A stretch of 14,913 bases of DNA from JAPOPJ01 sp964538885 (lineage in GTDB: Archaea > Thermoproteota > Nitrososphaeria > Nitrososphaerales > Nitrosopumilaceae): NCBI GenBank assembly GCA_964538885.1, contig CAZIHR010000031.1, positions 1 to 14,913 of the forward strand, given 5' to 3'. Shown piece after piece: positions 6,201 to 12,950 of this stretch. The notes under the pieces are model-generated. The model made no database searches and had not been told where the DNA came from. It was given only the letters and a program-made list of their open reading frames with translations. Every line of letters starts with the position of its first letter. The first letter of the stretch is position 1. The position numbers and the translations under genes were made by a program.

Positions 6201-6873
6201 GGATAACAATAACGAACCAGACAAATTTGTCACCCATTCAAAGGAAAAAATCAGACAAATGTTTCCAGACTCGCTCATAATACCAGAGAGTATTGGGGGC
6301 GACACATCAGAGATACTTGGCAAGATGTACAAGTATCCAAAATTGCGTGACTGTCTTGGAGACAATACAACAATAGGACAATCCAGGGGGTTTGACAAAA
6401 CCAACGACTCGGATCTATTCCAAGAGGATGGCCGCGGCTGGCCCGTCCACGAAGGAAAAACAATCCACCAGTATAATCATGTATGGTCCACACCAAAGTT
6501 TACAGTACAATATAGAGCAGGATTGAAACGAGAGAACAAACCAAAGTATAATAAAAAACATATCGAGTTTTATAATTCGTATAGACTGGTATTTCGTGAT
6601 ATATCAAGTCCTACAAACATGAGGACAGTAATTGCCACGATACTTCCGCCTAAAACTTTTCATACTTATACAATGAACACCATAATGATAAAATCAGATG
6701 GTAATCTCCTACTAGATCATACATACATGCAAAAGATGCTATACCTGTGCGGAATATTCAATTCCATACCATTTGATTTTATAGCACGCCAGATAGCTCA
6801 AGTTAACATCCCTCAAATCATAAACAAACTCCCTGTCGCCCCCCCCCCAACGATAGTAAAATCCCAAAGTTAG
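3232..6873 (+). CDS. Eco57I/PglX-like adenine DNA methyltransferase, frame-interrupted at C10
   Basis: Amino-methyltransferase of the large Eco57I/PglX type, expected to methylate N6-adenine in a specific DNA site. Residues 1-60 (GWDCYILN, PIFLVEVGPKN) resemble an HsdR-N nuclease fold but lack a clean E-X-K, so they are probably inactive. Residues around 215-225 (VILTNGTKWRLYT) are also HsdR-N/PglX-like. The catalytic core has YYTP at 513-516, the SAM motif DPTMGSGHF at 569-577, FGVDLN at 644-649 and the catalytic NPPW at 824-827. A Lys-rich insert follows; residues from about 900 should hold target recognition. The ATG at 3232 follows an in-frame TAA, with AGAGGT 10 bases upstream. The frame ends at 6873, 25 bases after ten C (6839-6848); the natural C-terminus continues in another frame to 7175. 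Full length would be 1314 aa instead of 1213. Functional family confidence is high; specificity is unknown. Confidence 0.9.
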   Translation: MGTQMQLLSSLGVSLDMKRSMSIEGWDCYILNYNSKSKDAPIFLVEVGPKNTSDIKKMAKNFDTCVIIATELQEMHIKTMSKSHTIPLESDDEQFRIAGILKSQNIDTAKNELELNAYLDNVIDIIPNMAGDFENRGLFSTHYLRNRIFDDIQIEVDTSTLRKAVNDTKKLVENLGWHTDSIKGVVKMIITQQQNFSIRKNQDVVPSYGAVSELKKYRWVILTNGTKWRLYTSRVSASSTNYFEINLDEASDRILKYLVVIFGYDSYVGEKPKMDHFFDQGKEFATQLEEDLASRIMSQDGVMLSLAKGILNHNMKTVFGDAELDSAKEAALKVIYRVWFVAYAESRNLLPVSDKNYAKMSLRQMRNKLDWHESNSKEQSCWKYLLELFDGIRNGSPKNNLPQYNGNLFKRDEKIDGIKIQNRWLVPAMRDLLERNGDAIDYASLGVRHLGNILENVIEFTIQQARDDIMLLVRGKKIIQVKTSKESNYSYKKNDLYLASKGGIAVRKSTASYYTPDEIVKFLVKQGLEPVLEYRSKLVAKDVKIYQSNPNNSNKARCMDRLLDIQVLDPTMGSGHFLVEALNRLTSWATGILKENPSHPLLEELENDRKTIVDEQEKKNITVDENLLTHDILLKRRIMKRCIFGVDLNNTAVEIAKLSLWLDSFAIGVPLTYMDHHIKSGDSTIGCFLDELAGGENRSLDDWVLADNYSKMLEDIAASPDITISQVHRSEDLDRKYRESISPSMKILDALAASYMDNTILPKKSKMEFIHRFGKYDKNEEKILEDARGKVKRLSEKLKFFHWELEFRDAFTDKRSGFDVILGNPPWDKVKPDDDEFFTPYSPEFRALSPKPKKNKKKDKLLQDSDIKERYVIYQNQIKEKNSFYSTYEKQGAGHKELSKLIFERSIKLLTNSGIISMVLPSQILSSNGSVDIRSEILNRDIISLYVFENRNKIFNIHRMYRFMLLTLRDSVGADEFSAGFYLHNLSSLEDNNNEPDKFVTHSKEKIRQMFPDSLIIPESIGGDTSEILGKMYKYPKLRDCLGDNTTIGQSRGFDKTNDSDLFQEDGRGWPVHEGKTIHQYNHVWSTPKFTVQYRAGLKRENKPKYNKKHIEFYNSYRLVFRDISSPTNMRTVIATILPPKTFHTYTMNTIMIKSDGNLLLDHTYMQKMLYLCGIFNSIPFDFIARQIAQVNIPQIINKLPVAPPPTIVKSQS
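6839..6848 (+). repeat. C10 homopolymer, likely slippage or phase-variation tract
   Basis: Ten consecutive C within the 3' part of the methyltransferase (codons 1203-1206, A-P-P-P). One extra C, or two fewer, joins the upstream frame to the open frame that runs from 6849 to 7175 and ends at the helicase start. With C10 the protein stops after 1213 aa. Sequencing or assembly error at the homopolymer is the main alternative. Confidence 0.8.
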
Positions 6874-6923
6874 TTGCAAAACTCGTTGTAGGCACACCCG
6901 AATTTGCCGGACTTGCCGAAACA

Positions 6924-7175
6924 ATGCGGATACCAAACACACCACTGACAATCCCAGAGAGAATCAAAACTATATCAGAGATAGATGTAATAGTAGCAAA
7001 ATCATACAATTTAACCAAACTAGAATATCAAGGTATGCTGGAATCATTCAAGTTATTCAAAGATAACCCAGCATTATACAATCAAGACACCATAACGTGG
7101 AACAACCAAAACATCAAGGGATTCTACGGTGAGATGCGCAAAAAGGCATTGGAACTATTTGAGAAGATACAATGA
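6924..7175 (+). CDS. Displaced C-terminus of the methyltransferase
   Basis: The 83 codons from the ATG at 6924 belong to an open frame that reaches back to 6849, directly after the C10 tract. Read through, the joint is NKLPVAPPP followed by NDSKIPKLVAKLVVGTPEFA, a natural continuation of a methyltransferase C-terminal helix region. The segment then has ERIKTISEIDVIVAKSYNL and a helical end, KALELFEKIQ. The TGA overlaps the helicase ATG (ATGA, 7172-7175). It is probably not an independent gene, although re-initiation at 6924, 51 bases after the early stop, could give a separate small subunit. The missing part is likely needed for DNA recognition or for contact with the helicase. Confidence 0.85.
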   Translation: MRIPNTPLTIPERIKTISEIDVIVAKSYNLTKLEYQGMLESFKLFKDNPALYNQDTITWNNQNIKGFYGEMRKKALELFEKIQ

Positions 7176-10100
7176 GCCGAATCAAAAGAGACATCATCGA
7201 CAATATAACAGAAAATATTACAATGCAAGATATACTAAATTCGGAGATTCCACAAACTACACAGCTTGACATATCTACAGGCTACTTTAATGTGGGCGGA
7301 TACGCATTACTAAAAGATAGAATAAATGAGGCAATTAAAAAAGACAATTATAAGATGCGTCTGCTTTTAGGCAAGCAGGCACTATTACCAGATGACACAT
7401 TTGAAGATATAGTGCAAAGAAATAGCGAGGATGCAGTATCCCTCAAGACCGCCCTGAATGACGAGGAACTATCAATTGATACTTTGTCAGATACAAGCTC
7501 GCTGATATCCATACTAAAAAGAGACAACATACAGGTAAGACTCGGCACCACAAAATTCAATCACTCAAAGTGCTATATCATGGACTATTCTGTATTTATC
7601 GGCTCCAGCAACTTTACAGCTGGAGGACTGGTTGGAAACTTTGAGTTGAATGCCGGATTATACCAGCCGGGGGTGGTAGACACCACAAGAGAATGGTTTG
7701 AGAGAATGTGGAATTTGGCAAAAGATACAAAGCAGGATCTAATAGACCTGCTTGAATCCTCAAAGTTTGGCAAGCCTGACACTCCATACAACATCTACAT
7801 CAAGATGATCTTTGAGAGATACAGAGACATGTTAATACCAGATACGGATGACCCAGAATACAAGGGAGATCTTACAACATTTCAAAAGGATGCAGTGAGA
7901 ACAGCACTATTCATCATATCTGAGTATAAGGGAGCCATGATCTCTGATGCAACAGGACTTGGCAAAACAAACATGGGCATGGAGATACTGCGCCAAAAGA
8001 TACTAAAAGAGAAGAGAAAGGTGCTACTAATTGCACCATCCCAGGTACTAAAATCAATGTGGGAGAAAAAACTAAAAGAGGCAAGCTTGAGTGTCAGTGA
8101 AGATATATCAACTGAGATGCTTGGCAGAAAAGAGATACTTGATAAATCCCGCAAATATGACAAAATCGACTTTGTACTAATAGATGAATCGCAGAACTTT
8201 CGCTCAAAGAATGCCAACCGCAGTCAGAATCTAGCAAAGATAATGGCCAGCGGGAAACCAAAGCAGGCACTATTACTGACTGCTACTCCAATTAACAATT
8301 CAATAATGGATCTATACCATCAAATCAGAATAATTACAAAAAACAAAGACGAATACTTTTGGAAGTTGGGCATCCCCAGCTTGTACCAGCACATGCGAGA
8401 CGCGGCAAACAAAGAGGGTGGACTTGCAGCAGGACTCGAAAAGATACAGAGACTTTTAGATGGAATAATGGTGCGAAGAACCAGATCCTACATCAAAGAG
8501 GTATATCCTGAAGATACGATAAATGGGAATCCTGTCAAATTCCCAGAACACGAATACTCGCCAATTCACTATTCCTTGGCAGATTTGTATGGAAATGTCT
8601 TTCAGAGGATTCTAGATGACATGCACAAGCTCACCATGGCCCCCTACGGAATAGAACAATACAATACAGAAATTCCAGATGAAGAAAAGAGAAAACACCG
8701 CGTCCTTGCGCATCTACAGGTAATTCTACTACTAAAGAGATTTGAGAGCAGTGTGGTGGCAGTCAAGACAAGTCTTGAGAATAAGATACGTCTGTACCAG
8801 CATATTCAAAAAGTAGTAAATGAAGGCAGGATGGTCAAAGTACGTGAACTAAACAAAATATTGGCAAAAGGTAACAGAGGTGATTTGGATGAAGATAAGC
8901 TAGATGAATTCATACTCAAAGAAGTACAGAAATCAGACATTGAACCAATTAGCAAAAAATACGATATAGAACAATTCAAAAGTGATTTATCAAAAGATCT
9001 AGATATACTCGAAGAGCTGCAAGAGGAGATAAGCAAAGTAACAGCAGACAAGAAACTCGAAGCTGTGAGAGATACAATAATCAAAGATGAGGCATTGTTT
9101 TCAGAGAGCAGAAAGATTCTCATATTTACAGAATATACCACGACTGCCAATTACCTGAAAGACAAGCTTCTAACGATGTTTCCAGAAAACAAGATAGAGT
9201 TGATCACCGGAGATACAAAGACTAGTACCAGAACCAATTTGATAGAGAGATTTGCCCCAGAGTCAAATCTTGAGGACGGAAATATAGAAAAAGAAATAGA
9301 CATGCTTGTATCAACAGAGGTACTGGCAGAAGGCCAGAATCTACAAGATTGTAACTATGTCATAAATTATGATTTGCCGTGGAACCCCATGAGAATAGTA
9401 CAGAGAATAGGGAGAATAGACCGGCTCACAAGCAAGTACGATGTTGTCCACTCTAGGGCATGTTACCCTGACAAGGAACTTGATGGAATATTGGAGTTGA
9501 TGGGAAAGTTGCTCAATAAAATACATACAGTAGACAAGGTAATTGGACTGGATGCTGAACTTTTAGGGGAGACTCCCACACCAAAACAGTACAATGGACA
9601 CCTCAAAGATAGACTCAAGATACTAGGGGATGGAGGTCAGTCGGCAACAGAAATAATAGTGCAGATGGGTCGTGATGCCGAACTAGTACCTGCAAATACA
9701 CCATTCAACGAGATTTCCAAATATGTAAAAAAAATAGGAATAGAAGAGCTCAAAGCAATGCCCATTGGGAGAAGGGGCGGCAAGGCAGGAAGCAGTAAAA
9801 GATGCATATTGGCATATTTGAGAGAGAAACCCAACAGACATGTCTATTTTGTAATATATGATTATAGCAAAGATTTAGCATATGTGCCAGACAACGAATA
9901 TGATGCAGTAAATGAGGCAAGATGCAATCAAGATGAGCCATCATATATGCCCATGGATAAAGATGATCCATCAGAGTCATTCAAGCAATTACTTGAGATA
10001 GACAGAAAGGCAAGAGAGGCAATAAAACTAAATGATAACAAGCTAAAGAATTACATCGGGAATAAAAGTAATACCTCATATGAAAAGATACGAAAGGAAG

Positions 10101-10426
10101 TAAAGCGCACACTCAGTGATATATTCAATACAGGCAAGGCAGATGCGGAGAGAATCCACAAAGTAAACAAGATAGCAAAGAGGACAGAGTTGCAGGCATG
10201 GGAGGATGACCTCAAAGATATGGTAGATAGGTATAATGATGATAGTAACTTGGAACAGTTTCTCAGTAGAATTGAAGATATTGGAGAGCGAATAGGAGTT
10301 GAGGAGGAGAATATCTCAGAACAAATAGAGATTGACTATACCAATTTGAAACTGATAGGAGCTCTATTTACATTACCAAAGGATGATTCTGGGAGTAAAA
10401 ATACAATTATTTCACATGTAAAATGA
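7172..10426 (+). CDS. PLD-nuclease/SNF2-type helicase fusion (restriction component)
   Basis: A 1084-aa protein. Residues 1-200 form a phospholipase-D-like nuclease domain with one HKD motif (H131, K133, D138 in HSKCYIMD), then GSSNFTAGGL at 144-153 and E158; such domains usually dimerise to make one active site, as in the restriction enzyme BfiI. Residues 235-390 are helicase domain 1: FQKDAV at 237-242, Walker A DATGLGKT at 259-266, DESQ at 338-341 and LLLTATP at 367-373. Domain 2 follows a long charged coiled-coil-like insert (about 530-640), with STEVLAEGQNLQ from 714 and QRIGRIDR at 744-751. The last 300 residues are unassigned. The ATG overlaps the methyltransferase stop in ATGA, so translation is probably coupled. 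Likely role: translocating on and cutting unmethylated invading DNA. It resembles the helicases of DISARM, but here the nuclease is fused. Confidence 0.9.
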   Translation: MSRIKRDIIDNITENITMQDILNSEIPQTTQLDISTGYFNVGGYALLKDRINEAIKKDNYKMRLLLGKQALLPDDTFEDIVQRNSEDAVSLKTALNDEELSIDTLSDTSSLISILKRDNIQVRLGTTKFNHSKCYIMDYSVFIGSSNFTAGGLVGNFELNAGLYQPGVVDTTREWFERMWNLAKDTKQDLIDLLESSKFGKPDTPYNIYIKMIFERYRDMLIPDTDDPEYKGDLTTFQKDAVRTALFIISEYKGAMISDATGLGKTNMGMEILRQKILKEKRKVLLIAPSQVLKSMWEKKLKEASLSVSEDISTEMLGRKEILDKSRKYDKIDFVLIDESQNFRSKNANRSQNLAKIMASGKPKQALLLTATPINNSIMDLYHQIRIITKNKDEYFWKLGIPSLYQHMRDAANKEGGLAAGLEKIQRLLDGIMVRRTRSYIKEVYPEDTINGNPVKFPEHEYSPIHYSLADLYGNVFQRILDDMHKLTMAPYGIEQYNTEIPDEEKRKHRVLAHLQVILLLKRFESSVVAVKTSLENKIRLYQHIQKVVNEGRMVKVRELNKILAKGNRGDLDEDKLDEFILKEVQKSDIEPISKKYDIEQFKSDLSKDLDILEELQEEISKVTADKKLEAVRDTIIKDEALFSESRKILIFTEYTTTANYLKDKLLTMFPENKIELITGDTKTSTRTNLIERFAPESNLEDGNIEKEIDMLVSTEVLAEGQNLQDCNYVINYDLPWNPMRIVQRIGRIDRLTSKYDVVHSRACYPDKELDGILELMGKLLNKIHTVDKVIGLDAELLGETPTPKQYNGHLKDRLKILGDGGQSATEIIVQMGRDAELVPANTPFNEISKYVKKIGIEELKAMPIGRRGGKAGSSKRCILAYLREKPNRHVYFVIYDYSKDLAYVPDNEYDAVNEARCNQDEPSYMPMDKDDPSESFKQLLEIDRKAREAIKLNDNKLKNYIGNKSNTSYEKIRKEVKRTLSDIFNTGKADAERIHKVNKIAKRTELQAWEDDLKDMVDRYNDDSNLEQFLSRIEDIGERIGVEEENISEQIEIDYTNLKLIGALFTLPKDDSGSKNTIISHVK

Positions 10427-10443
10427 AATCATGAATTTCCACC

Positions 10444-10584
10444 TCAAGTTTTTTGCAATTTCGACAAGTTGCTTTCAAATTTGATATTGTCTAAAGCATG
10501 TCTTGCAGATGTACTATTACATCTTGCAGTCATAATTGCAGCCCCAATTATGATTCCAGCGATTACACACATGACAAACTCCAT
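10444..10584 (-). CDS. 46-aa single-membrane-segment protein
   Basis: The ATG at 10584-10582 overlaps the stop of the upstream 307-aa gene (TAATG, one shared base), so the two are probably translated together. The protein opens with a hydrophobic segment (MEFVMCVIAGIIIGAAIM, residues 1-18) and then has a short polar tail (TARCNSTSARHAL to the end). The stop is 17 bp from the convergent helicase stop. The layout is that of a small membrane subunit of a larger complex, perhaps a conjugation-type apparatus if the partner is correctly placed. No family is recognised. Confidence 0.6.
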   Translation of the reverse strand: MEFVMCVIAGIIIGAAIMTARCNSTSARHALDNIKFESNLSKLQKT

Positions 10585-11507
10585 TATACCCTCTCTGTTT
10601 CTTTCAATATATCATCAATCTCATCTTTGGATTCGTCCCAGCCTTCCATAGTGTCTTCTTCAAGACCAGATGACTGTGATGGTATTTTGCCAATCTCAAA
10701 TTCGACTGAAGATATATCTTCATTTGTAGGAAATCTCAAAAATCCAGTTATCTCTTCTGCATTTAGTACGGGGAATTTAGATGCCCCAAATGTGGGAGGG
10801 TTTACATTTCCCTTTATCTGACCAATTAAATCCTTTGATTTGATGTGTCTAGATGAGAATGCGCCAGATGGCATTATACCTGCCATACTATCAGCATCCA
10901 TCTTTGACTGGGCACCTATGGTAATTTTACAGTTAAATAAAGCGCGAGATGCAATCTTTTCTCTTGCCAGTCTGATTTTTTCTGTCTTTGTTGCAGATGG
11001 TTTCTTTGCAGTAGGTGTACTCGTCAATAAATATGGTGTGATGTATCTCATGATGCCTTCTGCATCCTCGCCTCGACTCAATGTAGAAATATACGACGAT
11101 ATCATTGGGGACATTGGTATCTTTTTTGCATATAGTGAGATAAAGGCAGGCGACTCTACCAGATTGCCAATCACCCGATAAATCGATGTGATGTCCATTC
11201 TTTTTGGAGATATTGGTAAAGCACAGTGCCTCTTTAGCAGATATTTTCGATAATGTTTGATTCCATGCAGTTTTGGAGTCTCTGTTGCAATTATTTCAAT
11301 ACCTGCCAAATTAGATAAAGTGGCAAGCTCTCTTGTATCTGTTCTTACAAATATTCTCACCACAGTATCATCAAGGTATATGACAAGCAAAAATTTCTGT
11401 ATATGCTCCAAAATTAAATACATGTTGTCTTCTGAAGTTTCTGCTTTGGTGCGGAAAGGCCGCATTTCAAACCATTCTGTTTTCACAAATTTAATAGAAT
11501 AATTCAT
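10584..11507 (-). CDS. 307-aa protein resembling a conjugation ATPase N-terminal region
   Basis: The start is the ATG at 11507. There is no signal peptide or membrane segment. Residues 1-130 contain two alternating beta/helix stretches ending LPISPKRMDITSIYRVIGNL. Residues about 185-215 (ALFNCKITIGAQSKMDADSM) and 245-280 (FPVLNAEEITGFLRFPTNED) follow the pattern of the domain before the motor of VirB4/VirD4/HerA-like conjugation ATPases, where an LS--ELA-L-HLP segment precedes the Walker A loop. No Walker A or B motif exists here: the protein ends in an acidic tail (EGWDESKDEIDDILKETERV). Either the motor is encoded elsewhere or was lost when the restriction module arrived. The gene is real; the family is a recollection-based guess. 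Confidence 0.7.
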   Translation of the reverse strand: MNYSIKFVKTEWFEMRPFRTKAETSEDNMYLILEHIQKFLLVIYLDDTVVRIFVRTDTRELATLSNLAGIEIIATETPKLHGIKHYRKYLLKRHCALPISPKRMDITSIYRVIGNLVESPAFISLYAKKIPMSPMISSYISTLSRGEDAEGIMRYITPYLLTSTPTAKKPSATKTEKIRLAREKIASRALFNCKITIGAQSKMDADSMAGIMPSGAFSSRHIKSKDLIGQIKGNVNPPTFGASKFPVLNAEEITGFLRFPTNEDISSVEFEIGKIPSQSSGLEEDTMEGWDESKDEIDDILKETERV

Positions 11508-11546
11508 TTAAAACCAATATTGATTAGATCACATGCGCAATTACGT

Positions 11547-11560
11547 TTTGACATGTCAAA
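11547..11560. promoter_or_regulatory. 14-bp perfect palindrome TTTGACATGTCAAA
   Basis: A self-complementary site in the 98-bp gap between the divergent 307-aa gene (starting at 11507) and the methyltransferase fragment (starting at 11606). It is a good candidate operator for either, about 40-45 bp from both starts. Confidence 0.45.
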
Positions 11561-11605
11561 TCACGCCTAAATCCTATATCATTCTTTGATTACGCATGAA
11601 CTCTA

Positions 11606-11911
11606 ATGAATAAATTCCCATCAGACAGTGTAGATCTTGTTGTGACATCACCTCCATATGCGGATGCTAGAAAACATACGTATGGTGGCATATCACCAGA
11701 TGAGTATGTAGACTGGTTCTCCGTAAGAGCTGTAGAAATGCATCGCGTACTAAAACCCACAGGTTCCCTAATACTGAACATTAAAGAAAAGGCCGTAGAT
11801 GGTCAAAGACATACATATGTGCTTGATTTGATACTAAATTTTAAACGCCATATTGGATTCAAATGGATTGAAGAATATATCTGGCACAAGACCACATCCG
11901 CCCGTCATTAA
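11606..11911 (+). pseudogene. Fragment of a beta-class DNA methyltransferase
   Basis: The 101 aa begin NKFPSDSVDLVVTSPPYADA and carry the catalytic TSPPY motif (residues 14-18), the following ARKHTYGGISPDEYVDWF, and HRVLKPTGSLILNIKEK. This is the classic start of small N4-cytosine/N6-adenine methyltransferases of the order motif IV, VIII, target recognition, I. The usual family length is about 280-320 aa. The target domain and the SAM-binding FxGxG motif are missing: the match stops after EEYIWHKTTSA, where full-length relatives continue with a PGKW-like segment. The usual 15-20 residues before the LPSDSVDL stretch are also absent. An in-frame stop lies at 11597-11599, so it cannot be extended upstream. 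It should be inactive: a remnant of a second modification system. Confidence 0.75.
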
Positions 11912-11945
11912 TAACGTTTAACAGTCGCCACACCAATTGTCACAC

Positions 11946-12425
11946 ATGACGGATTCGCGCTTGGCAAGATTCATTCAATTTCTGGAGGATGAGAACATGA
12001 TACGATTTGATATAGACGGAGAAGGGGAGCGCCAGTTTGAAAATCGATTCCTTATTCAAAAGTATGTGTTTCTGGCCAAGAAGTTCGGGCTTGACTTGCC
12101 ATATGACTATGACGTTTACACGTGCGGGCCCTATTCTAGTGCCCTTACCAATACCTACTACAGCATGGCAAGGAATGGGAATGTGTATCTGCTGGCTAAC
12201 GACGCATCCCTAGGGGCATCGTTTGATGCAGAGGGGTTCCTCAAGGCAATACGCGACAAGGACAAGCGCTGGTTGGAGATTGCCACCACCTTGATTAGTT
12301 GCAGTGAACGTTACAAGGATCGTGGAGATCTGGTCGAGATTACCAAATATATAGAAGACGAGGAGGAGGAGGACCTGCGCGTCTCAAAGACACTGTCAGA
12401 TCTGGAAGCATTACGTATTTTGTAG
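11946..12425 (+). CDS. YwgA/Panacea-like protein (antitoxin-like)
   Basis: The preferred start is the ATG at 11946 (MTDSRLARFIQFLEDENM); a TTG at 11937 would add three residues. The protein has 159 aa, soluble and helical. The diagnostic stretch is RFLIQKYVFLAKKFGLDLPY then YDYDVYTCGPYSSALTNTYY, matching the LQK-hydrophobic-LAKK-G ... Y-YGPYS--L pattern of the YwgA family, which is related to the SocA/Panacea (DUF4065) antitoxin fold. The C-terminus is acidic (EDEEEEDLRV). Its 3' end overlaps the convergent PIN-domain gene by 15 bp (12411-12425), so the two messages are antisense at their ends. The region is visibly richer in G+C than its surroundings, suggesting separate arrival. The antitoxin role is inferred from family and neighbour. 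Confidence 0.8.
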   Translation: MTDSRLARFIQFLEDENMIRFDIDGEGERQFENRFLIQKYVFLAKKFGLDLPYDYDVYTCGPYSSALTNTYYSMARNGNVYLLANDASLGASFDAEGFLKAIRDKDKRWLEIATTLISCSERYKDRGDLVEITKYIEDEEEEDLRVSKTLSDLEALRIL

Positions 12426-12950
12426 GGATCCGCGGATTTTTAGGTGGGTATTTCTGGATCCACTTTCAAACATACTACGCTCGTAGTTCTTGATCTTCAG
12501 ATTCTCCAGTATGTTGCTATCGCGTGTAAAAAAGAACTTGGAGTCGGGATCGGCTAGCACCTCTGACAGGATTATCGTGTCGTTCGGCGTCAGGCGTTCA
12601 TCAAGGTTCTGCATGTCCAGCATTATGCGCGGCGTATTCTTGCTGGTACCGGGAAGGCATTCATATACGCTTATTTTGTATTTGAAAAATATCTCGCCAA
12701 GCTTCCCGAGATCATTTCTTAGACTGTTAGCGTCTGATTTTTTCAAAATTTTTGCTACAATTTCTCCAAGTATTATCTGCGGCACAAGTACGCGGTATGC
12801 GTTATTGTCCAGCTGTGAGAGTAGCAATCGAGCATCCTGTGAATCACCTTCGTCATATACTATGCTTAGAAAATAATGTGTGTCTATGTATGCCTCAGAG
12901 ACCCCGCCCCCATCTTCGGGATGCACATCTCCTCTAGAATCGCGTCCCAT
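12411..12950 (-). CDS. PIN-domain ribonuclease (VapC-like toxin)
   Basis: A 179-aa protein with a complete set of PIN acidic residues: D23 (YIDTHYFLSIVYDEG), E63 (LGEIVAKIL), D124 (TPNDTIILSEV) and D144 (FFTRDSNIL). PIN proteins of this type are Mg2+-dependent endoribonucleases that cut RNA, often as toxins. Residues 1-18 before the first strand (GRDSRGDVHPEDGGG) are longer and more polar than usual; the ATG at 12950 is the only good start. No VapB-like antitoxin is adjacent on the same strand. Instead the gene converges on, and overlaps, the YwgA-like gene. Two 38-bp direct repeats lie 25-140 bp upstream, where an autoregulatory operator is expected. The domain call is strong; pairing with the YwgA-like gene is inference. 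Confidence 0.85.
   Translation of the reverse strand: MGRDSRGDVHPEDGGGVSEAYIDTHYFLSIVYDEGDSQDARLLLSQLDNNAYRVLVPQIILGEIVAKILKKSDANSLRNDLGKLGEIFFKYKISVYECLPGTSKNTPRIMLDMQNLDERLTPNDTIILSEVLADPDSKFFFTRDSNILENLKIKNYERSMFESGSRNTHLKIRGSLQNT

Noticed and set aside
6924..7175. Stand-alone 83-aa gene (for example an antitoxin) between methylase and helicase
   Set aside because: The open frame begins directly at the C10 tract and the joined protein reads smoothly, so a displaced methyltransferase C-terminus is the simpler reading.
3232..10426. Complete BREX or DISARM system
   Set aside because: No PglZ, BrxC, DrmA or DrmB-like gene is present; only methylase and helicase-type components are seen.
10469..11502. 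Several plus-strand frames opposite the 307-aa gene
   Set aside because: They are shadows of the minus-strand gene, whose composition, start and coupling to the small membrane protein are more convincing.
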